A stretch of DNA of 64,000 nucleotides from Flavivirga jejuensis. Its GTDB lineage: Bacteria > Bacteroidota > Bacteroidia > Flavobacteriales > Flavobacteriaceae. The notes beneath the pieces are model-generated. The model was given only the letters and a program-made list of their open reading frames with translations. It did no database searches and was not told the origin of the DNA. Shown here piece after piece: positions 17,032-26,561 of the stretch (the first letter of the stretch is position 1; each line of letters begins with the position of its first letter). The stretch lies in contig NZ_JAUOEL010000006.1 in assembly GCF_030540765.1 (NCBI RefSeq), forward strand, positions 248,001-312,000, given 5' to 3'. The translations under genes and the position numbers were made by a program.

Positions 17032-19947
17032 TTATTCAATTATCGCTTCGTAAATAAAGCGTTGTATTTCTGTTCTTATATTTTCTTTTAACAATAGGTT
17101 TTTACCAGCTTTAGGGTAGGTTCTATTAGCTAAGAAGATATAAACTATTTCTTCCTCTGGATCTGCCCAGGCATAAGTTCCTGTAAAGCCTGAATGTCCA
17201 AAACTTGACATAGATAAACAGCCGCATGTTGGTCCTTCTTGCCCTAGTTGTGGTTTATCAAACCCGATACCTCTTCTATTACCTTTATTACAATAATAAC
17301 AGTTATTAAATTTATCTATTGTTTCAGATTTTAAATAGCGTTTTCCTCCATAAAAACCTTTTTGCAAATACATTTGCATAATTTTTGCCACATCGTTAGC
17401 ATTACTAAAAACACCAGCATGTCCACCAATACCATTTTGCATCGCAGCTCCCATATCATGTACATAACCGTGTACTTTCCCATATCTATAATAATCATCT
17501 ACTTCTGTAGGCACAATTTTTCTATTACTTATTGTATGATATGGATTGTACAATGTATTGTTAGCTCCTAATGATTGATAAAAATGATCTTGTGCTAGTT
17601 TATCAAGTGTTTTGTCGTAATGAGTTTCTATAAATTTCTTTAAAATATAATAAGGAAAGTCACTATACCTATATCTTAGTCTTTCTAACAACTCTGAATC
17701 TTTAATAATAGTATTAATAGAGTCCTTATAATCAGATCGTAAGAACAAATCCTTAGTAACTTCAATATTAAAATCAAGGCTTCTTTTTCCTCTATAATAT
17801 TTTTTACTTGGACGTTTAGTAACAGAATCTAAAGTATGGTAATAAAAAGGTTCCCAAGGTCTTAATTTAGCATAATGTGACAACATACTTTTAATAGATA
17901 TGTCTTCTTTATTAGAACCTTTATAGTCTGGTAATATTTTTGAAAGTTTACTATTTAATGATACAATACCACTTTCTTCTAATTCCATAAGCAGTGGCAA
18001 AGTCGCTAATATTTTGGTTAAAGATGCGACATCGTATATATCATCAAACTGTACCTTATTTTTTCCTTTGTACGTATGTTTACCAAAATTCTTATTGTAA
18101 ATAACACTTCCTTTTCTTGCTATTAATAATTGAATCCCTGGTGTCATTTTAGAGTTTACTGCAAATTGTGCAATAGAATCTATTTTTTTTAATTTTTGAG
18201 AATTCATCCCAACACGTTCAGGAATGGTATATCCCAATCTTTTAATAGCATTGACATTAATGCCATCTCCTGCTTTAAAAAATTCTCCAACAGACACTGG
18301 TAAATGTCCTTTGCCTGCTATAGCTCCAAAAATAAGTTGTGCCGATTTTTGCTGAGCTATCTCACTATTTTGGTAACTAACCACGATACTTTCTATGTCC
18401 TCAATACTTTTTAAGTCTGAAAGCGCATAAGGCTTCACAAAAGCGTCTAAAATAACGGTATGGTTTCGAGCTATTTTTTTCAACCATACTAATTCTTTTT
18501 TAGTGAATTTGTACTTTTTCCACGGACTATCATTAGAACGATGCAAACCAATAATAACGGTGTTATATACTTGAAGTCTTTTTATTAAGTCATCTAAGTT
18601 ATCTCCTTGAATATGATGAACTTTTGTATATTTTCTTAATTCATTAAAAAATGCTGAACCACTATCATCTCCAATATTTACATAGGCTATTGTTTTAGTC
18701 TCTAATTGCCTTAATGGTAAAAAATGTCTATCATTCTTCACTATAGTAATAGCATTTTCAATCAATTCTTCATATAAAATATCGTCTTCAAGCCTATTCA
18801 AATCTTTAGTTAGATCATACAAGCCAATAGGTTCATAATTATGCAATCCAACTTTATATTTAGCTTGTAATATTTTTTTAACAGAATGTTCTAAACGTTC
18901 ATCTGTAATATCTCCTTTATGGCAAGCTTCTATAATTTTAGAAACGCCCAGACTTACATCTTCAGACATTAGCATAACATCGTTCCCTGCCATAAAAGCA
19001 GCTAAATCCAGATCTCCTGGCTCACTAAATTCTGAAGCACCTTTCATTGTTAAAGCATCTGTAAATATAAGTCCTTGAAAACCCAATGAGTCTTTTAAAA
19101 TATCTGTAACAATATGCTTAGATAACGAAGATGGATATCCAGAGCGAGACTCTAAACTAGGCACATTTAAATGTGCAACCATAACACTAGATAGACCTTC
19201 TTTTATAAGTTTTCTATAGGGATATAATTCTATAGAATCGATACGTTTCTCATTAAATTTTATAGTTGGTAATGTTTCATGCGAATCTTGATCTGTATCT
19301 CCATGACCAGGAAAATGTTTGGCGTTAGCTAAAACACCTGCATCTTGCATCCCTCTCATAAAAGCGGATGCTTTTTCGGTTACATTATCTCTATCTTCAC
19401 CAAAAGACCGATTACCAATTATTGGGTTTTTAGGGTTGGTATTAATATCTACAACAGGCGCAAAGTTAAAATGTACGCCTAAACGTTTGCAATGCTCTCC
19501 TATCTTTCTTCCCGTTTGTTCTATTAAATCATTGTCTTTTATAGCTCCTAGTGTCATATTCCACGGAAAAGCATAAGTCGAGTCTAAACGCATGCTCAAC
19601 CCCCATTCGGCATCCATTCCTATTAATAATGGTGTTTTAGAAAACGCTTGTAATTCGTTATTCAGTTTTGCTTGCTTAACTGGACCACCGTTTGAATAAA
19701 TTAAACCACCAATATGATACTCTTTAATTAGCTGAACAATTTTATTTTTTGAAATAGCATCTTGATCAGACATGACTTGTACCATATATAACTGCCCTAC
19801 TTTTTCGGCTAAAGACATGGACGCATATATGCTGTCTACCCATTTTTTTTGGGCTACAGTATTATCTGCTAATAAAGGGTTTCCTGTCGCCTGACCAAAC
19901 GTAGAAAGGATTGTAAAAAATGATGCTACTATAAAAATATGACGCAT
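17032..19947 (-). CDS. Secreted GH3 beta-N-acetylhexosaminidase-type domain fused to a serine hydrolase (beta-lactamase family)
   Basis: 971 aa with a signal peptide (MRHIFIVASFFTILSTFGQA). Residues about 30-360 are a GH3 domain of NagZ type: the motif KHFPGHGDTDQDSH (210-223) carries the NagZ-type His general acid/base loop, and D297 in FTDALTMKG is the expected nucleophile. Residues about 395-570 are the GH3 C-terminal alpha/beta sandwich. Residues about 585-965 are a penicillin-binding/beta-lactamase-fold hydrolase with S642-x-x-K645, Y761-S762-D763 and a later HSGFTG motif. A periplasmic role in peptidoglycan fragment processing, cutting sugar and acting as a peptidase/esterase, is likely. 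Lies 93 bp upstream of bshA on the same strand. Confidence 0.9.
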   Translation of the reverse strand: MRHIFIVASFFTILSTFGQATGNPLLADNTVAQKKWVDSIYASMSLAEKVGQLYMVQVMSDQDAISKNKIVQLIKEYHIGGLIYSNGGPVKQAKLNNELQAFSKTPLLIGMDAEWGLSMRLDSTYAFPWNMTLGAIKDNDLIEQTGRKIGEHCKRLGVHFNFAPVVDINTNPKNPIIGNRSFGEDRDNVTEKASAFMRGMQDAGVLANAKHFPGHGDTDQDSHETLPTIKFNEKRIDSIELYPYRKLIKEGLSSVMVAHLNVPSLESRSGYPSSLSKHIVTDILKDSLGFQGLIFTDALTMKGASEFSEPGDLDLAAFMAGNDVMLMSEDVSLGVSKIIEACHKGDITDERLEHSVKKILQAKYKVGLHNYEPIGLYDLTKDLNRLEDDILYEELIENAITIVKNDRHFLPLRQLETKTIAYVNIGDDSGSAFFNELRKYTKVHHIQGDNLDDLIKRLQVYNTVIIGLHRSNDSPWKKYKFTKKELVWLKKIARNHTVILDAFVKPYALSDLKSIEDIESIVVSYQNSEIAQQKSAQLIFGAIAGKGHLPVSVGEFFKAGDGINVNAIKRLGYTIPERVGMNSQKLKKIDSIAQFAVNSKMTPGIQLLIARKGSVIYNKNFGKHTYKGKNKVQFDDIYDVASLTKILATLPLLMELEESGIVSLNSKLSKILPDYKGSNKEDISIKSMLSHYAKLRPWEPFYYHTLDSVTKRPSKKYYRGKRSLDFNIEVTKDLFLRSDYKDSINTIIKDSELLERLRYRYSDFPYYILKKFIETHYDKTLDKLAQDHFYQSLGANNTLYNPYHTISNRKIVPTEVDDYYRYGKVHGYVHDMGAAMQNGIGGHAGVFSNANDVAKIMQMYLQKGFYGGKRYLKSETIDKFNNCYYCNKGNRRGIGFDKPQLGQEGPTCGCLSMSSFGHSGFTGTYAWADPEEEIVYIFLANRTYPKAGKNLLLKENIRTEIQRFIYEAIIE

Positions 19948-20180
19948 AAAAGAATAAATTAGAGGGATTTGTAAGTATTAATTTAATACTTAATAACCGT
20001 GCCAAATTAACACTTTTAAAGAGAAGATAAAAAGACTTTAAGATAGATTTTATAAAGAAGTAATTAACTATATTATTTTAGAAAATGGATTATACTTACC
20101 CTCGCTCCATACTGTTAGGTAAATAAAAGTTATTAACCTCAGGATAAGCCCTAAACCCTATAATAAGGATATGCTATACA

Positions 20181-21404
20181 CTACTCAATTAGGTCAATAT
20201 GTCTGTCATGGTAACCTAGTAAATACAACACACCATCTAATCCAATACTAGATATAGAATTTTGTGCATTATCTTTTACCGTCGGTTTTGCATGAAAGGC
20301 GATACCTAACCCTGCTAGGTTAAGCATTGGCAAGTCATTTGCGCCATCACCAACAGCAATTGTTTGGCTAATATCTATACCTTCTTTTTGCGCAATTTCT
20401 TTAAGATATTCTGCTTTTTTATCGCCATCAACAATATCGCCAACATAACCACCAGTTAAAACACCATCTTTAATTTCTAGTTCGTTAGCATACACATAAT
20501 CCATGCCCAGATTTTCTTTTAAATAGTGTCCAAAGTAAGTGAATCCCCCAGATAATATGGCAGTTTTAAATCCGTAGCTTTTTAAAGTATCTATGAGTCT
20601 TTTTGCGCCTTTCGTTATAGGTAAATTAACAGCAACATTTTGAAGTACTTCTTCGCTCAAACCTTTTAAAAGTTTCATCCGTCTTTTAAAACTCTCTGCA
20701 AATTCAATCTCTCCTTGCATTGCCGATTCTGTAATGGCTCTTACTTCATCTCCAACTCCAGCTAATTCTGCCAACTCGTCGATAACTTCTGTTTGTATTA
20801 ATGTAGAGTCCATATCGAAACAAACCAAACGTCTATTTCGTCTGTAAATATTATCTTCTTGAAACGCTATATCAACATCTAAATCTCTTGAAACTTGCAT
20901 GAATTTCTCAGTAAATTCCGCTTTATTATCTATTTTCCCTCTTATGGATAGCTGTATACAAGCTCTGGGATACTCTTCCTCTTTAGTAAGTGATAAACGG
21001 CCTGTAAGTCTTTTTATAGAATCGATATTTAAATTCTTTTCTGAAACTATTTTAGTGACTTCAGATATTTGTTCGGCAGCTAGTTTTTCTCCTAAAATGG
21101 TAATTATATATCGATCTTTACCTTGTAGCGTGACCCATTTCTCATAATCTTCGAGTGTAATTGGTGTGAATTTAGCCGTAATACCAAGCTCATAAGCTTT
21201 AAAAAGTAAATCTTTTAATACGGCTGCTGATTTTTTACCAGATTCAATTTTAAACAAAATACCTAAGGACAGCGTATCATGAATGTTTGCTTGCCCGATA
21301 TCTAGTACTTTGGCACCATATTCTGCCAAAACACTGGTTAAACTAGATGTTAGTCCTGGTTTGTCTTGTCCCGAAATATTTAATAAGATAATTTCGTTAG
21401 CCAT
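20181..21404 (-). CDS. serB: Phosphoserine phosphatase with N-terminal ACT domains
   Basis: 407 aa, last step of serine synthesis (phosphoserine to serine). The N-terminal half carries two ACT-like regulatory folds (about 4-80, beginning IILLNISGQDKPGLTSSLTS, and about 98-175). A HAD hydrolase domain (about 190-400) follows with D197-M-D199-S-T (nucleophile and acid), ILSGGFTYFG (motif II) and VGDGANDLPML (Mg2+-binding motif). This matches the long SerB form. Monocistronic, start ATG. Confidence 0.95.
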   Translation of the reverse strand: MANEIILLNISGQDKPGLTSSLTSVLAEYGAKVLDIGQANIHDTLSLGILFKIESGKKSAAVLKDLLFKAYELGITAKFTPITLEDYEKWVTLQGKDRYIITILGEKLAAEQISEVTKIVSEKNLNIDSIKRLTGRLSLTKEEEYPRACIQLSIRGKIDNKAEFTEKFMQVSRDLDVDIAFQEDNIYRRNRRLVCFDMDSTLIQTEVIDELAELAGVGDEVRAITESAMQGEIEFAESFKRRMKLLKGLSEEVLQNVAVNLPITKGAKRLIDTLKSYGFKTAILSGGFTYFGHYLKENLGMDYVYANELEIKDGVLTGGYVGDIVDGDKKAEYLKEIAQKEGIDISQTIAVGDGANDLPMLNLAGLGIAFHAKPTVKDNAQNSISSIGLDGVLYLLGYHDRHIDLIE

Positions 21405-21587
21405 AATTTAATTTTTACTCTTTATAAGCGTAAAAATCATTATTCTATTTGATATATGAAAATTTTTTCAGGTTAAATACCCAGTTATCCTAAATTATTA
21501 AATTATCATTATAATAATAACTAAATTAATATAAAAAACTGATTTTTATTGTTGAAGTGATTTAGACTTTTTCAAATTACCAATACA

Positions 21588-22073
21588 CTATTTAATAAAT
21601 CGACTATGCCAACTTTCACTGGCAGGTACTTCCCAATTTTGCTTAAATTCTGCAATATTAGTTACTAGATTATTAAAAACAATGGTGTTTTTAGAAACGG
21701 CTTTATCTTTTGCCATCTTTTTGAAATCTACAAGAGGTTTGTAAGCAATAAATTCTCCTTGTTTATAGGACACATTCATTTTATCCATTAAATCTACACG
21801 GTAATCTTTTTCTAATTGTTGAATAAAATTTACCGAAGCATCAATAGAACAGCCTGTGGCATTATTCAGGTTTTGATTTAAACCTATAACTATAAAACGT
21901 TTGTATTTTATTAAGTATCCAGCTTGTAAATCGCTTCCATGCGCAGTCCAGTTTCCAATAAATACATGTAATTTTGATTCAATTTCTTCTATCTCTTGTT
22001 CTGTAAATGAACGGTTTGCCTGGTAGATCCAAACACGTGATTCTTCTGGTAATGTATCGAAATTTGTGAGCAT
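21588..22073 (-). CDS. Conserved flavobacterial protein of unknown function (often mislabelled ABC transporter ATPase)
   Basis: 161 aa, soluble, no signal peptide. There is no Walker A or signature motif, so an ATPase function is not supported by the sequence even though homologues carry that name. Visible features are an N-terminal WIYQANRSFTEQEIEEIESK, a GCSIDASVNFIQQLEK segment near 85-100, and a C-terminal WEVPASESWHSRFIK. Lies 82 bp downstream of the Fe-S protein gene at 22156 and is probably co-transcribed with that pair, so a link to electron transfer is possible but unproven. Confidence 0.7.
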   Translation of the reverse strand: MLTNFDTLPEESRVWIYQANRSFTEQEIEEIESKLHVFIGNWTAHGSDLQAGYLIKYKRFIVIGLNQNLNNATGCSIDASVNFIQQLEKDYRVDLMDKMNVSYKQGEFIAYKPLVDFKKMAKDKAVSKNTIVFNNLVTNIAEFKQNWEVPASESWHSRFIK

Positions 22074-22155
22074 TTTTTATTATGTACGATCTATTATTAT
22101 CGTCTTTATATTAAACGTTATATTTATTTTTAAATTATCTGAAGAAGGTATATAA

Positions 22156-22947
22156 TTATAAATCCTGAGCATTAGCAATTAACTCAGCAATATCTACAAC
22201 TTCAACATCGCTTTCTTTTTCTTTAGCTTTTACACCATCGGTCATCATAGTGTTACAAAACGGACAGCCTGCAGCGATAATTTCTGGTTTAACATCTAAA
22301 GCTTGTTCGGTACGCGCTACATTTACTTCTTTATCTCCTTTTTCAGCATCCTTAAACATTTGCGCGCCCCCTGCTCCGCAACATAAACCGTTACGTCTGC
22401 AATTTTTCATTTCAACAAGTTCTGCTTCTAGCTTTAGTATGAGCTCTCTTGGTGCTTCGTAAACATTATTGGCCCTTCCTAAATAACAAGGGTCATGAAA
22501 TGTAATACGTTTACCTTTAAACTTCCCACCTTCTACAGTCAAACGACCATCGTCAAGTAATGTTTTTAAAAACTGTGTATGGTGCATCACTTCGTAGTTA
22601 CCACCTAATTCTGGATACTCATTTTTTATAGTATTAAAACAATGCGGACAGGCCGTCACTATTTTTTTTACTTCGTAAGCATTTAGCACCTCAATATTTG
22701 TTACCGCCTGCATTTGAAACAAGAATTCGTTTCCTGCTCGTTTTGCTGGATCTCCTGTACAACTTTCTTCGGTTCCTAATACCGCAAATTCAACACCAGC
22801 TTTATTTAATAGCTTTACGAAAGCTTTTGTTATTTTTTTTGCTCTATCATCAAAACTACCTGCACAGCCAACCCAAAATAATACTTCTGGTTGCTTCCCT
22901 TGAGCCATAAATTCTGCCATCGTTGGCACTTTTAGTGATTCGCTCAT
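22156..22947 (-). CDS. CCG-domain Fe-S protein (HdrB/LutA/GlpC-like)
   Basis: 263 aa soluble protein with two cysteine-rich CCG domains: WVGCAGSFDDRAKKI ... EESCTGDPAKRAGNEF ... CPHCFNTIKNEYP in the first half and FHDPCYLGRANNVYE ... NGLCCGAGGAQM ... CPFCNTMM in the second. This is the pattern of subunits binding non-cubane or 4Fe-4S clusters in heterodisulfide-reductase-like and lactate-oxidising complexes. Lies 46 bp downstream of the membrane Fe-S gene on the same strand; the two probably form one quinone-linked electron-transfer complex. Partner substrate unknown. Confidence 0.88.
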   Translation of the reverse strand: MSESLKVPTMAEFMAQGKQPEVLFWVGCAGSFDDRAKKITKAFVKLLNKAGVEFAVLGTEESCTGDPAKRAGNEFLFQMQAVTNIEVLNAYEVKKIVTACPHCFNTIKNEYPELGGNYEVMHHTQFLKTLLDDGRLTVEGGKFKGKRITFHDPCYLGRANNVYEAPRELILKLEAELVEMKNCRRNGLCCGAGGAQMFKDAEKGDKEVNVARTEQALDVKPEIIAAGCPFCNTMMTDGVKAKEKESDVEVVDIAELIANAQDL

Positions 22948-22993
22948 TTTCTATTTTGATTTTTTGAATTTATAAACATTAAGATGAAATAAA

Positions 22994-24301
22994 CTATTCG
23001 TTTTTCCAATTTAATCGATCCATTTGATTGTATGGCCAAGGCGCTCCGTTATTCTCAATATTTGTCATCATATTATTTAATTCTACAGGAGCTGCAGACT
23101 GTTCCATAACCAAATAGCGACGCATATCTAAAATGATCGATAACGGATCTATACTTACAGGACAAGCCTCTACGCAAGCGTTACACGAGGTACATGCCCA
23201 AAGTTCTTCTTTTGTAATATAATCATCCAACAGTTGTTTACCATCTTCTTTAAACTCACCGTTATTTGCATCTATATTTTTTCCTACTTCCTCTAAACGA
23301 TCACGTGTATCCATCATGATTTTACGAGGTGATAATTTTTTACCTGTTTGATTCGCTGGACATTCACTGGTACAACGCCCGCATTCTGTACATGTATAAG
23401 CATTTAATAGTTGAACCCAGTTTAAATCCTGTACATCACTAGCTCCAAATTTAGCAGGTACTTCTCCTTCTGTTCCTGCTGCAGGTGCTGCAAATGGATC
23501 GATATTAGGATCCATCATCATTTTAACTTCTTTAGTAACTGCTTCTAAATTGTCTAATTGTCCTTTAGGGTTTATCTTTCCGTAATAGGTATTTGGAAAT
23601 GCCAGTAATATATGTAGATGCTTCGAGAAATAAAGATAGTTTAGGAAAATGAATATCCCAACAATATGTATCCACCACGCCCCTCTTTCAATAAAATGAA
23701 TGGTTCCTTCTGAAAGACCATTAAACCAAGGTGCTACAAACTGACTGATTAGATTACCAGAATTCATATCTTGAAAATGACTATCTGTAGCGTTCATAAC
23801 GATAAACAAGGTCATTAAAACCATTTCAAAATACAGAATGTAATTAGCATCATTTTTAGGCCAACTTGTCATTTCAGATTTCCAAAAACGCTTTAATTTT
23901 ATAATGTTTCTCCTAATCCAAAAAAGAATAACAGATACAAAAACCAAAATCGCTAATATTTCGAAAGCTCCAATTAAAACGCCATACAGATTACCTATTG
24001 AAGAAAAGATACGATGGGTTCCAAATAAACCATCAATTACAATTTCTAAGACTTCTATATTGATTATTATAAAGCCTACATATACAATAGCATGCAAAAT
24101 ACCTGCTATGGGGCGACGTACCATTTTACTTTGCCCTAAGGCAATCATCGCCATATTTTTCCATCGTTCTGACTTATGATCATTGACATCTAGATCACGA
24201 CCTAGTTTTATATTTCGGATAAGTTTTTTTACATTTTTAGCAAAAAAACCAATACCTACAATTAGTAAAATTGCAAAAAGAATATTAGACAAATATTGCA
24301 T
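22994..24301 (-). CDS. Membrane Fe-S electron-transfer protein with two 4Fe-4S ferredoxin motifs
   Basis: 435 aa. The N-terminal half has about five or six TM segments (ILFAILLIVGIGFFAKNV at the start, then regions near 65-85, 105-130, 150-170 and 205-225). The C-terminal half has two CxxCxxCxxxCP clusters: CTECGRCTSECP (near 303) and CTSCNACVEACP (near 368). This fits a HdrD/DsrK-like or NarI-like membrane subunit exchanging electrons with quinones. Together with the CCG protein 46 bp downstream it would make a two-subunit oxidoreductase. Lies 5 bp downstream of the MlaD-like gene, so probably one operon from 26406 to 21588. Confidence 0.85.
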   Translation of the reverse strand: MQYLSNILFAILLIVGIGFFAKNVKKLIRNIKLGRDLDVNDHKSERWKNMAMIALGQSKMVRRPIAGILHAIVYVGFIIINIEVLEIVIDGLFGTHRIFSSIGNLYGVLIGAFEILAILVFVSVILFWIRRNIIKLKRFWKSEMTSWPKNDANYILYFEMVLMTLFIVMNATDSHFQDMNSGNLISQFVAPWFNGLSEGTIHFIERGAWWIHIVGIFIFLNYLYFSKHLHILLAFPNTYYGKINPKGQLDNLEAVTKEVKMMMDPNIDPFAAPAAGTEGEVPAKFGASDVQDLNWVQLLNAYTCTECGRCTSECPANQTGKKLSPRKIMMDTRDRLEEVGKNIDANNGEFKEDGKQLLDDYITKEELWACTSCNACVEACPVSIDPLSIILDMRRYLVMEQSAAPVELNNMMTNIENNGAPWPYNQMDRLNWKNE

Positions 24302-24306
24302 AAGGG

Positions 24307-25239
24307 TTAATTAGTTTTCTCTTCTTTATATGGAATTTCCTTTTTTGATAGTATTCTAAAATATCTTTTGGGGTGGAGTTTTATATCTTTTAAAAGGGCT
24401 TCAAGTTCTTTGGTAGCTCCTTCCATATTGTTATACAATGCCTCGTCTTTCATCAACTTTCCTAATGAGCCTTCTCCTTTCTTTATTGTCGTTAAAAGGG
24501 TGTTTAAACTACCTAATGTGCCGTTTAAAGATTCTACCGTGCTTCCTATATTAGTATCTTTAAGTTGTTTTGCCATCACTGATAAATCTGTACTAGCCGC
24601 TTTAAAACGTTCAAGGGTTATCGCGATATTTTCATCGTTTTTGGTTATGACTCTATTTAAATTATTTGAGGTATTTTTAAATGATTTTAAAGTTTCCTTA
24701 AACTCATTCATAGTGCTTTTAAGACCTTTATCCGAATCATCTACAATAAGTCTGTTTAAGTTAACCATAAGTGTATCTGCAGATATTAAAGCAGCATCTA
24801 ATTGGCCACTTAATCCAGAAAAATTCTTTGAAAGACTGGCTACAAGTCCTTCTTCTACTTCAGATTTTAAAAAATCGCCTGATTTTGCTATATCTCCATC
24901 TTCTGCTGTTATTAACGCTATGGCATTACCTCCCATTAAACCAGCTTCGTACATTCTTACAACACTGTTTTTTGAAAACTTTAACTCGCCATTTATAAAA
25001 AATGCGACTTTGGTCTTTCCCGTTTTATAATCGTATGCAATATCTCGAATTTTTCCAACTGAATTTCCTTTAATGGTGACTAATGAGGACGTTGTTAATG
25101 CATTGTAATCAAACTCTGTATAATATACATTACTGTCTTCAAATAAATTTTGACCTTTTAAATAATGAAACCCAAAAATGAAAAGGAATATTCCTACAAC
25201 TACTAATATACCTGTTTTAACTTCTTTTGATATTTTCAA
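24307..25239 (-). CDS. MlaD/MCE-family lipid-transport protein
   Basis: 310 aa. A single N-terminal TM anchor (VKTGILVVVGIFLFIFGFHY) is followed by an MCE domain (about 35-115: VYYTEFDYNALTTSSLVTIK, GNSVGKIRDIAYD, RMYEAGLMGGNAIAL). A helical region to the end contains repeated STMNEFKETLKSFKNTSNNL-type heptads. This is the periplasmic subunit of an Mla/Mce-type phospholipid shuttle between inner and outer membranes. The ATPase and permease are not in this window. Between the amidase (39 bp upstream) and Fe-S genes (5 bp downstream), all minus. Confidence 0.9.
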   Translation of the reverse strand: MKISKEVKTGILVVVGIFLFIFGFHYLKGQNLFEDSNVYYTEFDYNALTTSSLVTIKGNSVGKIRDIAYDYKTGKTKVAFFINGELKFSKNSVVRMYEAGLMGGNAIALITAEDGDIAKSGDFLKSEVEEGLVASLSKNFSGLSGQLDAALISADTLMVNLNRLIVDDSDKGLKSTMNEFKETLKSFKNTSNNLNRVITKNDENIAITLERFKAASTDLSVMAKQLKDTNIGSTVESLNGTLGSLNTLLTTIKKGEGSLGKLMKDEALYNNMEGATKELEALLKDIKLHPKRYFRILSKKEIPYKEEKTN

Positions 25240-25278
25240 ACTATAATGTATTTAGATAACAAATTTAAAATAAATAAC

Positions 25279-26406
25279 TTAATTAGCCGTTGTTTTTAAA
25301 GCATCAATCAATGCTATTTTTTTTCCGCCTTTAAAAGCGACAATAAATCCCGAAGTATATCCCTTTTTACTAGCCTCTTCTTCTAGTTGTTTTACTTTAT
25401 CGTAATTAGGTGTAGCGCCATAATAATATTTGTAAAAAGCCCCTTCTTTTAAACGGGAAATACTTTGTAACCCATTAAAATTGTATGGTTTTGTTTCAAG
25501 TGCTTGAGAGCTTGCTGCAATTTGGACTTTAAAAATAACATCATTTAAAGTATTAGTGGAAGTAGTATCTACTGGCGTATCAGTTAATACAACGTCATCA
25601 TCTTTAACAAAAATTTCGTCATTTACATTTTGGTCTATAACTTTTTTATACTCTATAATTCCATTCGCTATTTGACGAGCCATTTCTGTTTGTCCTTTTT
25701 TTGAGTTTAAATAAGTTCCTTCTTTTTTATTTGTTAGAAACCCAGTCTCTACTAAAACACTAGGCATATAAGTATTATGAAGTACCCAAAAAACATCTTG
25801 CTTTACTTTTCTATCTTTTCGTTTTAAATTAGTAATTATTTTTTTTTGTATCAAACTAGCTATCAGGATACTTCTATCTAAATATTCCTCTTGAATCAAT
25901 GATAGCCCAAGTAACGATTCTGGTGAATTCGGATTAAACCCACCATATTTTTTTTCGTAATCATCTTCAAGAAAAATTACTTCGTTTTCTTTCTTTGCGA
26001 CACTAAGGTTTTGAGGGATTTTTTTAACTGCCATAACAAAAGTACCAGCACCATAAGCTTGTGAAGTATGTGAATCGCAATGAACAGAAACAAATAAATC
26101 TGCATCTGCCTTATTAGCTATCTCAGGGCGCTTATACAAATCTACAGCAACATCTTTTTTACGAGTATATATAACTTTAAAGTCAGGCATTTTCTCCAGT
26201 ATAGCACCTATTTTAAGAACAATGCTTAAAGCTATATTTTTTTCTTTAAAACCATTTCCTAAATTTCCTGGATCTCTACCTCCATGACCAGCATCTAATA
26301 CAACAATAAATTTGTTATCATTTAAATCTTCATCACTCTTTATAAATGAAGAAAATGTTAATACTATTATAAAGGATACGAAAAGTAATACTTTGTGCGT
26401 TTTCAT
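25279..26406 (-). CDS. N-acetylmuramoyl-L-alanine amidase (Amidase_3), periplasmic
   Basis: 375 aa with a signal peptide (MKTHKVLLFVSFIIVLTFSS). The Amidase_3 domain (about 33-255) has its zinc ligands in VVLDAGHGGRDPG (H41), E55 and VSVHCDSH (H109), and the catalytic Glu in VLVETGFLTNKKEG. The C-terminal 75 residues (VFKVQIAASSQALETKPYNF ... IVAFKGGKKI) resemble a SPOR-like domain that binds denuded glycan at the septum. It cleaves the amide bond between MurNAc and L-Ala during cell separation. It is the first gene of a minus-strand envelope cluster, divergent from lptD. Confidence 0.92.
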   Translation of the reverse strand: MKTHKVLLFVSFIIVLTFSSFIKSDEDLNDNKFIVVLDAGHGGRDPGNLGNGFKEKNIALSIVLKIGAILEKMPDFKVIYTRKKDVAVDLYKRPEIANKADADLFVSVHCDSHTSQAYGAGTFVMAVKKIPQNLSVAKKENEVIFLEDDYEKKYGGFNPNSPESLLGLSLIQEEYLDRSILIASLIQKKIITNLKRKDRKVKQDVFWVLHNTYMPSVLVETGFLTNKKEGTYLNSKKGQTEMARQIANGIIEYKKVIDQNVNDEIFVKDDDVVLTDTPVDTTSTNTLNDVIFKVQIAASSQALETKPYNFNGLQSISRLKEGAFYKYYYGATPNYDKVKQLEEEASKKGYTSGFIVAFKGGKKIALIDALKTTAN

Positions 26407-26561
26407 GTGGTAAATAAATTTATTTTAATCGAATATTATGTCACATATTACTTTAATTAAAAATGCTTCATAAAAATTTTCACGACTAAAAAACCTCGGT
26501 TAATTTTAATTTTAAATTTTTAATTGATTATTAAATCAATCACAGAAAAATATATGTAATT

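Noticed and set aside
21588-22073. ABC transporter ATPase label used for homologues
   Set aside because: No Walker A, Walker B or signature motif in 161 aa. The label is not supported by the sequence.
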